32,574 nt of DNA from a virus: the IMG/VR virus record IMGVR_UViG_3300043119_000597, positions 1 to 32,574 of that record. One strand, given 5' to 3'. The translations under genes and the position numbers were made by a program. Below are positions 1-7,135 of this stretch, piece after piece. A model generated the notes under the pieces. That model saw only the letters and a program-made list of their open reading frames with translations. It searched no databases and had not been told where the DNA came from. The stretch's first letter is position 1. Each line of letters opens with the position of its first letter.

Positions 1-71
1 TCGAGATCGAACGTCCCGTCCGCCAGCTTCTCCTTGGCGATGTTGAAGACTTGCCATGCGCCCGCAGCCAT
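1..71 (-). CDS. Unknown phage protein, N-terminus only (cut by window edge)
   Basis: The start codon is present and 23 residues can be read before the window ends. The ATG shares a base with the portal stop (TGATG), so translation is probably coupled to portal. The visible N-terminus, beginning MAAGAWQVFNIAKEKLADGT, resembles the opening of short phage structural proteins that start with a similar 'AK..L.DGT.DL' pattern, but that is a weak impression. In P22-like phages the genes after portal encode scaffold and coat, so a virion role is likely from position alone. Function is not assigned. Confidence 0.6.
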   Translation of the reverse strand, partial: MAAGAWQVFNIAKEKLADGTFDL

Positions 72-2269
72 CAGCTATTCCCCTTCTTGATCCGCACGCC
101 CAGCGCCTTGCCGGTCTTGGGATCGCGAACCAGTTCCTTCTCAGCCGACAGCGCCTGCTCAAGCCGCGCTTGACCCTGCACCACGGCAACGATGCCCTCA
201 GTCAACTGGCCAATCTTCTCGTCCAGCGCCGTCAGTTGTTCGACCGCCTGCCTGTTCATCTCGTCCATCTCCGCAAGTGCCGGATCGGGTTCGGGCTTGG
301 CCCGCGCCATTGCTTCCTGTGTCCGGAAATTGTCTTCCGATGACGCCCGCTCACGATCAAAGGCCAGGCGCTGCTCGCTTTCCTGCGAACGCGTGTACAT
401 TTCCTGCGCCTTGAACGCCCGTTCCTGCTCCGAGCTTTCCCGTTCCAGCATCATCCGTTCACGCTCAAGCGCGCGGGTCTCAGCCTCGGAGCCCAGCTTC
501 TGCCGTTCCATCTCAAGCTGAAGCGGGGCCAACTGGCTATCGAGCTGCGCCTTGGACATCGTCGCCGCAGCCTGCGAGCGCTTGTACTCAACCTCGGCTT
601 CCTTGCCCGCAATCTCCGCCTCGGCAGCGCGCTTCTGCATCGCCATCGCTTCGGGGTCCTGCTGCTGGCCTTGGCCGCTCAGAAGCTCCTGCATCTTCTT
701 CTTGCGCTGCGCCGGCAGAGATGACGCCTCGATCAGCGCCAGCGCATAAGGTGGCGGCAGGGCTGCAAGCTGCGGCATGATTTGGGCTAGCTGTTCAAAT
801 TCTTCGGACTGCAACGTGACCGTGTCGGGGCCAGTCTCAAGGATCACGTCAACGTCCATCTGCGCGACGGCGTTCTGGACCTGCGGCTGGCCCGTCATCG
901 GATCAACCTGCACCTGGTTCAGCCCGAGGAACTGGACCGACTGCTCATCGTCCGTGATGCGTATCCATTTCGGGGCCTTCCAGAACTGCTTGATGCGCGC
1001 CCATGTCGCCCGATACACGCGCAGCTTGAAGTCATTGAACCGGTCATAGAGCGGCGCAAGCTCGGCAAGCCCTGCCTGCTGCTGGGCAATGATGGCGCGT
1101 CCGCTCTCGCCTTCGGTGCCCTTGCCCTGAAGCGCATTGTTGGGGCCGAGAAGGTCAATCTCGGCTTTCGCCTCCTGCAACATGTTCAGGTTGCCGGTCG
1201 TTTCCTGCGCCGTGTCGAGAACCTGAACCGCTTGCGGGTCTACAACCTCAACCCAGCCGTCGGGCCGGGCAATCTCGCGCTTGGCCTGCCCGACATCAGC
1301 CACAGCGCCCTGTTGCGCCATGACGCGGCGCGAGTGCAGGAAGTGGACGGCCTTCGAACGCCTGTGGTTGATCTCGTCTTGCGGCCCGCGCATGTCGTGG
1401 ACAACGCCATAACGGCAATTCTCGCGATCGACATAGGCCGAGAACGCCTCAATCGGGCAGACGGTCTTGCCCTTCTCGTCGCGGTAATACGATGGCCCAT
1501 CCATGACGAGCGTGGAGCCGACGACCACCGCGTAGTTATGCTCCATACCCTGCTTGTAATAGAGCTGGCAGACCTGGACACGGCGGCGCTTGCGGTCGAT
1601 CCACGTTCCTGACGATGGCTTGTCGTCTACAGACTGGTCAGCAACGAAGGCTTTCTCAGAGCCCGTAATGCCAGCCTCGATCTCCTTACCCTTGTCGGGG
1701 TACAGCGCGATGGCGTCGTCAGCGTCCATCCACTTCAGCACGCCGAGATAGCGTGCATCCGAGAAGTCATGACGGCTGCTTCTCGGGTCAAAGATGAACT
1801 CATCCCAAGGGATCAGGTTGACCTTGATATCCTCGGGGCCGTCCATGATGACTTCGGCAGCGCCAGCGCCCTCGATCATCCCGCACTCAAAAGCGCCGCT
1901 GAAGATGTTGTTCAGCCGCGTCTGGTCGGACACGAAGCGCAGCGCCTGCGTTACGATGTCGGCGCTTTGCTCGTCCTTGGGCGTTCTCGGATAGGCCTTC
2001 GGATCGGTGCGCCTGTTGCGCTCGACGCCAAGGATGCTGTCCACCTTGCGCTTGATGCGGTTGAACACAATCGGAGGCTGGCCGCGCTGCTTGAGGGTCG
2101 CAATCTCCTCTTTCGTCCACTGCTTGCCATCGTAATAGTCGCGCGAAAGCGCAGCACGGTCGCGGGCCTCTTCCATCGTATCGAGATACTCGCGCACCAT
2201 CTTCCGGATGCGCTCGGCGCCGTCCTCGCCCGTGTCGGGCTTAGGCGACATGCTGACTATGTTTGCCAA
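71..2269 (-). CDS. P22-type portal protein
   Basis: This forms the dodecameric ring at one capsid vertex through which DNA is packaged and ejected and to which the tail attaches. At 732 aa it is close to P22 gp1 (725 aa). The N-terminal half has the P22-portal-like run of 'DYYDGKQW', 'RGQPPIVFNRI' and 'PWDEFIFDP' at about residues 45-160. The C-terminal region, about residues 540-690, is a long Glu/Arg/Gln-rich coiled coil that could correspond to the P22 portal barrel. The predicted start is TTG, preceded by AAGGG six bases upstream. The in-frame ATG at 2251 has no clear ribosome binding site, so the TTG is preferred. It follows terL and a small gene, as expected for a head module. Family call is confident; the start is less so. 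Confidence 0.92.
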   Translation of the reverse strand: MANIVSMSPKPDTGEDGAERIRKMVREYLDTMEEARDRAALSRDYYDGKQWTKEEIATLKQRGQPPIVFNRIKRKVDSILGVERNRRTDPKAYPRTPKDEQSADIVTQALRFVSDQTRLNNIFSGAFECGMIEGAGAAEVIMDGPEDIKVNLIPWDEFIFDPRSSRHDFSDARYLGVLKWMDADDAIALYPDKGKEIEAGITGSEKAFVADQSVDDKPSSGTWIDRKRRRVQVCQLYYKQGMEHNYAVVVGSTLVMDGPSYYRDEKGKTVCPIEAFSAYVDRENCRYGVVHDMRGPQDEINHRRSKAVHFLHSRRVMAQQGAVADVGQAKREIARPDGWVEVVDPQAVQVLDTAQETTGNLNMLQEAKAEIDLLGPNNALQGKGTEGESGRAIIAQQQAGLAELAPLYDRFNDFKLRVYRATWARIKQFWKAPKWIRITDDEQSVQFLGLNQVQVDPMTGQPQVQNAVAQMDVDVILETGPDTVTLQSEEFEQLAQIMPQLAALPPPYALALIEASSLPAQRKKKMQELLSGQGQQQDPEAMAMQKRAAEAEIAGKEAEVEYKRSQAAATMSKAQLDSQLAPLQLEMERQKLGSEAETRALERERMMLERESSEQERAFKAQEMYTRSQESEQRLAFDRERASSEDNFRTQEAMARAKPEPDPALAEMDEMNRQAVEQLTALDEKIGQLTEGIVAVVQGQARLEQALSAEKELVRDPKTGKALGVRIKKGNS

Positions 2270-2272
2270 TGA

Positions 2273-2548
2273 TTACCCTTGCCGAGTCGGCGAGTTTGCG
2301 ATGGAGGCGATGTGCTTCTGAAGCGTTTCTTTGGCGATGCGGGCAAGCATCTTGCGCTCGCTCCGGTTCATCGGAACCGGGTTGCCGGGAAGGCCATTTC
2401 CGTTGCCGACTTTGACCTCGCCGCGCAGGCTGACAGAAAGCGTCATGCCCTTCCGAAAAACACGCTGGTCATCCAGCGAAGAATGCCAAAACCATTCGTC
2501 ATTGCGAAGCGACTCAGCGATGCGCTCTGCGGCTAATCCGATGCTCAT
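2273..2548 (-). CDS. Small unknown protein between terL and portal
   Basis: This 91-aa protein is charged and has no membrane segment, signal peptide or recognised motif. It starts at an ATG with AGGA about eight bases upstream, nine bases after the terminase stop. Its stop lies just before the portal TTG start, so the three genes are co-transcribed and probably translationally linked. The C-terminal third is basic (MNRSERKMLARIAKETLQKH). Position suggests a head-assembly or packaging accessory role, but nothing in the sequence shows one. Confidence 0.75.
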   Translation of the reverse strand: MSIGLAAERIAESLRNDEWFWHSSLDDQRVFRKGMTLSVSLRGEVKVGNGNGLPGNPVPMNRSERKMLARIAKETLQKHIASIANSPTRQG

Positions 2549-2557
2549 CTGTTCATC

Positions 2558-4012
2558 CTAAAGCACGCGCCAATTGTCCGCCTTTGGTGGGGGCCTGTAG
2601 TCGCGTGGTCGCGTCAGAGGTTCAGGCGCTCCGGGCGTAAAGCCTGGGTGCGCCATGTCGATCACCATGCCCATCAGGGCGCAGGTATCGACCAAATCGT
2701 CATGCTTGCCAGCCGGGAAGCTCAGGAGCTGGTTAAGCACCTTCTCGCCCAGATCAGTCTTGGGCAGGCTCACCTTGCCCATCGCAGCGCGAGCCTGAAA
2801 TGCTCGGGCTCTGGTAGGCTTGTCCGAGATGGACGGTATCCATTCCGTGCGCGCGAACACGCGCAGCTCGTTCATGCGCCGGGTCAGCATCGGCTTGACC
2901 GCTTTCACAATCACGCCAGCCTCTCCGAAGTAGCAGAGCGGCTTATGCTGCTTGACCAGCCGCAACAGCTCCTCGATCCACACATCCGCTGACGTTTGGC
3001 CGGTCCAGCCATCAATCAGCGTTAGCGTGTCCTCGTGATAGTTCCACACAAGGTGAGCGGTGAAATCGCCCCCATCTTCGGTCACGGCATAGTCGCTGGT
3101 GATATAAACATGCCCCTTGGCAGGGGGGTCTGTATGCCTCTTGAACCAGTCCCGGAGGAAGAACGTGCCGTCGTCAGGCGTCGGGTTCTGCTGGTAGAGG
3201 GCTTCGAAGTCCCGAGGCCCGATTGCAGCCTTGATGCGCTTCAGGGCGTCGACGTTGTAGCGTTCAGGCCAGAGCGCCTGGTTATCCTTGATCGCCGGCA
3301 GGTTGACCTTGACCCACTTGTCACCGCCGTTCTGTTCGGCTTCCAGCAAGCGCCCGCCTAGGTCGTCCTCATGCCAGCGTGTCTGGATGAGAATGACAGC
3401 CCCGCCCGGCATCAGGCGGGTGTAAGCCGTGCTGGTGTACCAATTCCAGATGGTCTCGCGCCGCAGCTCGCTCTCGGCTTCCTCGCGATCCTTCACAGGG
3501 TCGTCAATCAACAGGATGTGAGCGCCGCGACCCGTAACAGCCGTTCCGACACCAGCCGCAACGTAAGCCCCGCCCGCGTCAGTGTTCCACCTGCCGGCCG
3601 CGCGGCTGTCCTCCGCCAGCTTCACATTGAACAGGCGGGAGAATTCGTTGGTCCTGATGATGTTGCGAACCTCGCGCCCGAAGTCCGAGGCAAGGTCGCT
3701 GTTGTAGCTGGCCGCGATAATCTGCTTGTCAGGGTTCCGGCCCATGTACCAGGCGGGAAAGCGCCGCGAGGCCAGTTCGGATTTGCCGTGACGTGGCGGC
3801 ATGAAGATCATCAGGCGATCAATCTCGCCCCGTTCAACCGCTTCCAGCTTCTCGGCTATCTCCGAATGTGGCGGTGCAGGCTCGTAAGCGTGGTTCGTGT
3901 AGCTAGTGAACGGGATCAGACCCGTTCGGGCCTTCCGGCGCTTCAAAAGCTCCAACGCTGCCGCTTGTGGCGATATGTGCGAGGTCGCTATCGCTAAGTT
4001 CGCTTGGCTCAT
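2558..4012 (-). CDS. Terminase large subunit (packaging ATPase and nuclease)
   Basis: The motor protein that translocates DNA into the prohead through the portal and cuts the concatemer. Of its 484 residues, the ATPase half carries Walker A PPRHGKSE (about 72-79) and Walker B HILLIDDP (165-172). The RNase H-like nuclease half carries a first acidic motif at TSDYAVTEDGGD (305-316) and a terminal acidic pair in KHDDLVD (436-442). Length and motif order are typical of terminase large subunits with fused nuclease. The first 110 nt overlap the terS reading frame. The N-terminus up to 'ALELLKRRKAR' looks like the usual start of this family, so the overlap appears genuine. Confidence 0.95.
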   Translation of the reverse strand: MSQANLAIATSHISPQAAALELLKRRKARTGLIPFTSYTNHAYEPAPPHSEIAEKLEAVERGEIDRLMIFMPPRHGKSELASRRFPAWYMGRNPDKQIIAASYNSDLASDFGREVRNIIRTNEFSRLFNVKLAEDSRAAGRWNTDAGGAYVAAGVGTAVTGRGAHILLIDDPVKDREEAESELRRETIWNWYTSTAYTRLMPGGAVILIQTRWHEDDLGGRLLEAEQNGGDKWVKVNLPAIKDNQALWPERYNVDALKRIKAAIGPRDFEALYQQNPTPDDGTFFLRDWFKRHTDPPAKGHVYITSDYAVTEDGGDFTAHLVWNYHEDTLTLIDGWTGQTSADVWIEELLRLVKQHKPLCYFGEAGVIVKAVKPMLTRRMNELRVFARTEWIPSISDKPTRARAFQARAAMGKVSLPKTDLGEKVLNQLLSFPAGKHDDLVDTCALMGMVIDMAHPGFTPGAPEPLTRPRDYRPPPKADNWRVL

Positions 4013-4277
4013 GCTTGTGAGAGAATGTCCCTGTCACGCTGGACAGCTTCGGATGCAGGTAGGTCGCAGCAGCCGCAGCCATTGCATCCCGGCGCCGCTC
4101 GTCTGCGGTCGGGTCGCGCATCACGCGAAGCATGTATTCCAGCGGAGTTTCGCCATCTTCAGCGGCAATCATCGCCTTGCGCGTAAAGCTCTGCTTGGCG
4201 ATTAGCTGCTTCGAACCTTTTGGCCTGCCAGCGCCTGGACGCTTTCCGCCTCGTTTGCTGTCTTGGTTCTCACTCAT
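3903..4277 (-). CDS. Terminase small subunit
   Basis: Predicted DNA-recognition subunit that directs the large subunit to phage DNA. The 124-aa protein starts with a basic glycine/arginine tract (KRGGKRPGAGRPKG) that often opens small terminases. It is followed by a helical block around 'GETPLEYMLRVMRDP' and 'RRDAMAAAAATYLHP' that I recognise from alphaproteobacterial phage TerS proteins. It sits directly upstream of terL and overlaps it by 110 nt in another frame. No clear ribosome binding site precedes the ATG. Instead an AT-rich palindrome lies six bases upstream. Confidence 0.85.
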   Translation of the reverse strand: MSENQDSKRGGKRPGAGRPKGSKQLIAKQSFTRKAMIAAEDGETPLEYMLRVMRDPTADERRRDAMAAAAATYLHPKLSSVTGTFSHKHEPSELSDSDLAHIATSGSVGAFEAPEGPNGSDPVH

Positions 4278-4282
4278 TGAAT

Positions 4283-4299
4283 ATCAATAGCTTATTGAT
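4283..4299. repeat. AT-rich palindrome just upstream of terS
   Basis: Arms ATCAATA and TATTGAT are perfect 7-bp inverted repeats separated by GCT. The palindrome sits in the 43-bp gap between the first late gene and terS and ends six bases before the terS ATG. It is clearly more AT-rich than its surroundings. It could be an operator, a small mRNA hairpin affecting terS translation, or a packaging recognition element, since TerS often binds near its own gene. No T-run follows, so it is not a standard terminator. Confidence 0.5.
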
Positions 4300-4320
4300 T
4301 TTGGGCGGGGCTGTTTGAAT

Positions 4321-4695
4321 TCATGACGCATATGTCCAGCCGTAATCAGACCGCCAGTTTCCGTTCACTTCCACGTAGCGGAGCTTCTCGATGCGCACGC
4401 GTCCATCGCTGAACGTCACGGTCACGTCGGTATCGCCATAGCCCATTCCGAGGCCAGTCGTGGTCAGCGTGACCTGGCCGGATGAAACGGCAACGCTTCC
4501 GTCAATGTTGCTGTCAGTGACAGCGGCTGTGATGGTTGCGCCGTCCAGTACGTCGGTGAAGTCTAGGACAGCTTTGCCTGTCTCGTTCTCACGTTGCTGC
4601 AAGACGAACCTCCCGACACGATGGTCTTTCGTGACGCCGCGCAAGACTTCGCGGTTGTTCTCCCGGTAACGGATGATCGGATTGGGGTAAGCCAT
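4321..4695 (-). CDS. Unknown protein, first gene of the leftward late operon
   Basis: This 124-aa soluble protein has no signal peptide or membrane segment. Its middle is rich in Thr, Val, Asp and Gly (for example 'VTLTTTGLGMGYGDTDVTVTF'), suggesting a beta-sandwich fold. The C-terminus is aromatic. It starts at an ATG with a weak CAGG ribosome binding site. It lies immediately upstream of terS on the same strand, so it is likely expressed with the head genes, and a minor virion or decoration role is possible. I do not recognise a family. Confidence 0.75.
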   Translation of the reverse strand: MAYPNPIIRYRENNREVLRGVTKDHRVGRFVLQQRENETGKAVLDFTDVLDGATITAAVTDSNIDGSVAVSSGQVTLTTTGLGMGYGDTDVTVTFSDGRVRIEKLRYVEVNGNWRSDYGWTYAS

Positions 4696-4892
4696 TGCTG
4701 ATTACCTGACGAATACATGCTAACTGCGACAACATGTCGCACGCAACTCACGTATTGTGGCTTTGACAGTAAGTATTCGCGTTTAGGTTGATTGCACTGC
4801 ACAAGCGCACTTGCTTGGGGAGCAGATTGAAAATCAGCGGCCGCAGGGAGGTTTAGCCCCTCACCTACGGCCTAACGGGAAAGGACCCCGCT
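4696..4892. promoter_or_regulatory. Divergent control region with inverted repeat and TTGACA box
   Basis: This 197-bp gap separates the leftward late operon from a rightward membrane-protein gene. It holds a perfect 6-bp inverted repeat, GCGACA-ACA-TGTCGC (4726-4740), a GCTAAC hexamer at 4719-4724 matching those clustered in the immunity region, and a perfect -35-like TTGACA at 4763-4768 on the plus strand. No convincing -10 follows it; the best candidate is TAGGTT at 4784. GGAAAGGA before 4893 is a good ribosome binding site for the plus gene. The inverted repeat lies 31 bp before the leftward start and could be the operator of the late promoter. Confidence 0.5.
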
Positions 4893-5363
4893 ATGAATAC
4901 CAAATATACCGAAGACCGTCCGTTTGAAAGCCAAGCCTGCATCGCTTTTGTCGGCTTGTCGGTCGTCACCGCCACCTTGGGCTTCTGGGCCAAGGGTTGG
5001 CTCCCCGGAATGCTTCTCACCGTCGCAATGGTGGTGATCGTGTTCCTTCTGTCCCGCGCTGTGGAGCGTGTGATGGAGGCTTGGGAAACAAAGAACTACG
5101 CCACGGCAGTGATTGCCGGTGTCCTCGGCGTAGGTTTCGGCTGCATCGAGGCCGGGCTTAACCACGTAGGCCTGGAACACCTCAACGCAGAATACGCCTT
5201 GGCCCCTGATTGGGCTCTGTGGCCCGCCTGCTTCTTCATCTCACTGGTCAACGTGTTTGCCAGCTTTGGCTTCGCAAGGGCCATGAAGGATCACAGGCAG
5301 GAGCAGCCGAACCCGGCTCGCCAGCTTGCCGACCTTCGCTGGAAGGGAAAGAAAGCCGCCTAA
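4893..5363 (+). CDS. Four-helix membrane protein, lone plus-strand gene
   Basis: The 156-aa protein is predicted to cross the inner membrane four times (about residues 14-33, 37-55, 69-89 and 107-129). It has a short acidic/polar N-terminus and a basic C-terminal tail, so both ends should face the cytoplasm. A strong GGAAAGGA site precedes the ATG. The gene faces against every neighbour, has a TTGACA box 125 bp upstream, and ends in a strong terminator. That is the layout of a moron: a gene expressed independently, possibly from the prophage. Superinfection exclusion or another host-modifying role is possible, but nothing in the sequence fixes it. I do not recognise the family. Confidence 0.8.
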   Translation: MNTKYTEDRPFESQACIAFVGLSVVTATLGFWAKGWLPGMLLTVAMVVIVFLLSRAVERVMEAWETKNYATAVIAGVLGVGFGCIEAGLNHVGLEHLNAEYALAPDWALWPACFFISLVNVFASFGFARAMKDHRQEQPNPARQLADLRWKGKKAA

Positions 5364-5920
5364 CTTGAAACGCCCTCAGATTTTTCTGGGGGCGTTTTGC
5401 TTTTGAGCCAAGCCCACCCAGCTTTTCTGATCACCCTTGAAATCGTCGTCTGATCAACGCCGAACCGTTTTGCCAAAGCCGTCTGAGAAACCTTTTCTTC
5501 AGCATACGCCGTTCGGATGGCAATTACCGCTTGGTCAGTTAGCTTGGCGTGCGGGTGTCGGGTTCCGCGTATATGCGTGTCGTGCCTAACCCGATCCAAT
5601 TGATTTTCCGAGGCGGTAGCCCACCGCAGATGTTTCGGGTTCACGCAAGAAGAGATGCCGCACACATGAGCCGCTTCATGCCCTGCCGACGGCGACGGGC
5701 CATGAGCGCGCTCGCAGACCAGCCGGTGAACTAGTTTTTGAAACTCGCCAACCCGCACATGACCGTACCCACGGCCATCTTTGCCGTAGGGCCACAAGAA
5801 GCATTCCTCTTGTTGCAACGAATAAAGCTTTTCAACCAGCTTTTGAGGCTCTCCCCGCGATGCGGGTTTCCTAGTTGCATTGCCTAATGCGCATTGCTCG
5901 CTTATGCGATCAATAGTCAT
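5360..5920 (-). CDS. HNH endonuclease with C-terminal helix-turn-helix (homing type)
   Basis: Predicted site-specific DNA nuclease of the free-standing homing type. The 186-aa protein has a His-Me-finger region at about residues 65-118 with H85, C87, C92, N94 and H97 ('AHVCGISSCVNPKHLRW'). A helix-turn-helix of the resolvase type follows at about 127-170 ('VSQTALAKRFGVDQTTISRV'), presumably for target recognition. An excellent AGGGAGG site precedes the ATG. Its stop overlaps the stop of the convergent membrane gene, and its last codons contain that gene's terminator. This suggests insertion beside an existing plus-strand unit, or evolution of a longer tail. It could be a selfish element or a packaging-associated nuclease; distance from terL favours the former. 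Confidence 0.85.
   Translation of the reverse strand: MTIDRISEQCALGNATRKPASRGEPQKLVEKLYSLQQEECFLWPYGKDGRGYGHVRVGEFQKLVHRLVCERAHGPSPSAGHEAAHVCGISSCVNPKHLRWATASENQLDRVRHDTHIRGTRHPHAKLTDQAVIAIRTAYAEEKVSQTALAKRFGVDQTTISRVIRKAGWAWLKSKTPPEKSEGVSS
5368..5397. terminator. Strong rho-independent terminator, bidirectional by sequence
   Basis: Arms CGCCCTCAG and CTGGGGGCG (one G-T pair) with loop ATTTTT are extended on both sides by AAA/TTT, giving about 12 bp of stem. A T-rich tail follows on the plus strand. It starts five bases after the stop of the plus-strand membrane protein and so terminates that transcript. The same hairpin lies inside the last codons of the leftward HNH gene. Confidence 0.85.
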
Positions 5921-5950
5921 AAATGCCTCCCTAAAGGCGTTTGTGATCAG

Positions 5951-5988
5951 GCACGGGTTGAGCGCTCCAACGCTCCCCGTGCTGTTTT
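5951..5988 (+). terminator. Long hairpin with plus-strand T-run, role unclear
   Basis: Nested arms GCACGGG/CCCGTGC (5951-5957, 5976-5982) and GAGCG/CGCTC (5960-5964, 5971-5975) enclose a 6-nt loop, with a TT bulge on one side. TGTTTTAAA follows on the plus strand, so it reads as a rightward terminator. No plus-strand gene ends here. On the minus strand it lies in the leader of the HNH gene without a T-run. It may stop antisense transcription or act as a leader structure. Confidence 0.5.
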
Positions 5989-5994
5989 AAATAG

Positions 5995-6399
5995 TCATTC
6001 CTCTTTCGGAGCCGGCCCGACCCACTCGGACCGCTCTTTCAGCAGGTTCAGGCTGAACCGCCGCTTTGCTTTTCGTCGGACGTCTTCCCGAGTGATCGGC
6101 CTGTCAGACAAAACCAGATGAAACGAACACCAGCCATCATCGGGGCAATCCGCCATGAACCAGACGTAGACGTGTTTCCGGCGCGCTGCGGCCAGCTTGA
6201 AGCCTATGGCCCCAACCGCCTCGTCGCGTTCAGCTTCGAAAGCGCAACGCTCATAGATCCGTTGCAGCTCGCAGATCCCGTCCGCATCGGGAGCGGTCAA
6301 AGAAACAACGATGAACTCAAGGGTTGCGACGGTTTCGGGATCGGGGGACCAGCGCGCGGTTTCGATCTGTGTGACCATGTCCCTTGACGGTAAGATCAT
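5995..6399 (-). CDS. Unknown protein
   Basis: A 134-aa protein of no recognised family, mixed alpha/beta in appearance, with three cysteines and no membrane segment. It begins 'MILPSRDMVTQIETARW'. I chose the ATG at 6399 because GGGG lies about five bases upstream and because a longer form starting at GTG 6444 would place a strong hairpin inside the gene. A third possible start is ATG 6378. The C-terminus is basic ('REDVRRKAKRRFSLNLLKERSEW'). It lies after the terminator of the replication operon and before the HNH gene, so it may depend on readthrough. Confidence 0.65.
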   Translation of the reverse strand: MILPSRDMVTQIETARWSPDPETVATLEFIVVSLTAPDADGICELQRIYERCAFEAERDEAVGAIGFKLAAARRKHVYVWFMADCPDDGWCSFHLVLSDRPITREDVRRKAKRRFSLNLLKERSEWVGPAPKEE

Positions 6400-6414
6400 G
6401 GCGCCCCGGAACGG

Positions 6415-6442
6415 AAAATGGCGGCTCCACACAGGAACCGCC
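6415..6442 (-). terminator. Terminator of the leftward replication operon
   Basis: Read on the minus strand, arms GGCGGTTCC and GGAGCCGCC form a 9-bp stem (one G-T pair) with loop TGTGT, followed by ATTTTCC. It lies 45 bp past the stop of the last small gene of the replication operon. The T-run is short, so termination may be partial, allowing readthrough into the two genes beyond. Confidence 0.7.
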
Positions 6443-6486
6443 ACTCTGAATTTACCAAATAAAGCGATTTGTGGGCGCTGTAAAGC

Positions 6487-6594
6487 CTAGGTATTCCCGC
6501 CTGACGATTGCTGGATAGCTTTCCAGATAATCCAGCCGATCAGCGGCGCTGCCGCAATCACCCCGATCAACAGCGCGACCTGATCCGGGTTCAT
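6487..6594 (-). CDS. 35-aa single-pass membrane protein
   Basis: A tiny protein starting MNPDQVALLIGVIAAAPLIG, with one hydrophobic helix (about residues 7-27) and a short polar tail. Its ATG overlaps the upstream stop as ATGA, and a strong GGGAGG site lies five to six bases before it, which supports translation. It is the last gene before the operon terminator. Small membrane peptides in this position can be holin- or antiholin-like or affect host membranes, but it lies far from the lysis cassette. Confidence 0.7.
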   Translation of the reverse strand: MNPDQVALLIGVIAAAPLIGWIIWKAIQQSSGGNT

Positions 6595-7130
6595 GCCGCC
6601 TCCCGCTTGTACATGCCCATATGGTCCGCCAGCGCGGTCAAGCCGATGGCAAGCACGTCAAGCGAACGCGGCGGCGAGCCGTGCATGACGCGTTGCACCT
6701 CCCGTAGCGAGCGATACGAATAGCGCCGGATCGCTGTCACCACCTCGAGGTATTCGGCGACTGCGGCCTGCGCCTGGTCGAGCGTCATCCCGCCCTCGCC
6801 GCTGCCCTGCACGTAATCCCTCAACTGCCCGGCCGTCACCCGGGGGGCGCGGATGGCAACCACGTACCGGGCATAGACGGTTCGGGCGTAGCGGCCTGCG
6901 TGGTACTGTTCTTCAGTCAGTCGGGCGGCCACCCTATCGACGGGACAGACTTCCTCACGTACAGCCCTGTAATCGCCAAATAGGGCCTGTCTACGGGCGA
7001 TGGTCTCGGGCGTTGGTTCGATTGTCTCCCCTCTCGGTGTCTTGCGACGTTCAATCTCGGCTTCGGTCGGGCGCAGATCGCCCGACTTGTAGCGCGTCCC
7101 GATCTTTCTCGGCCTCCCCAAGCGCCCCAT
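6591..7130 (-). CDS. Unknown basic protein at the end of the replication operon
   Basis: This 179-aa protein has an N-terminus rich in Arg, Lys and Gly (GRLGRPRKIGTRYKSGDLRP), suggestive of nucleic-acid binding, and a helical remainder. No catalytic motif is visible. Its position, late in the early operon and just before the leftward late genes, matches where lambdoid phages keep their late-gene regulator. An antiterminator- or activator-like role is a positional guess only. It starts five bases after the previous gene and overlaps the next by ATGA. Confidence 0.7.
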   Translation of the reverse strand: MGRLGRPRKIGTRYKSGDLRPTEAEIERRKTPRGETIEPTPETIARRQALFGDYRAVREEVCPVDRVAARLTEEQYHAGRYARTVYARYVVAIRAPRVTAGQLRDYVQGSGEGGMTLDQAQAAVAEYLEVVTAIRRYSYRSLREVQRVMHGSPPRSLDVLAIGLTALADHMGMYKREAA

Positions 7131-7135
7131 GATGG

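Noticed and set aside
1232-1612. 126-codon plus-strand frame opposite portal
   Set aside because: Antisense to a strongly supported portal gene, with shadow-like composition.
6400-6444. GTG start extension of the gene ending at 5995
   Set aside because: It would contain most of a terminator hairpin and has no ribosome binding site.
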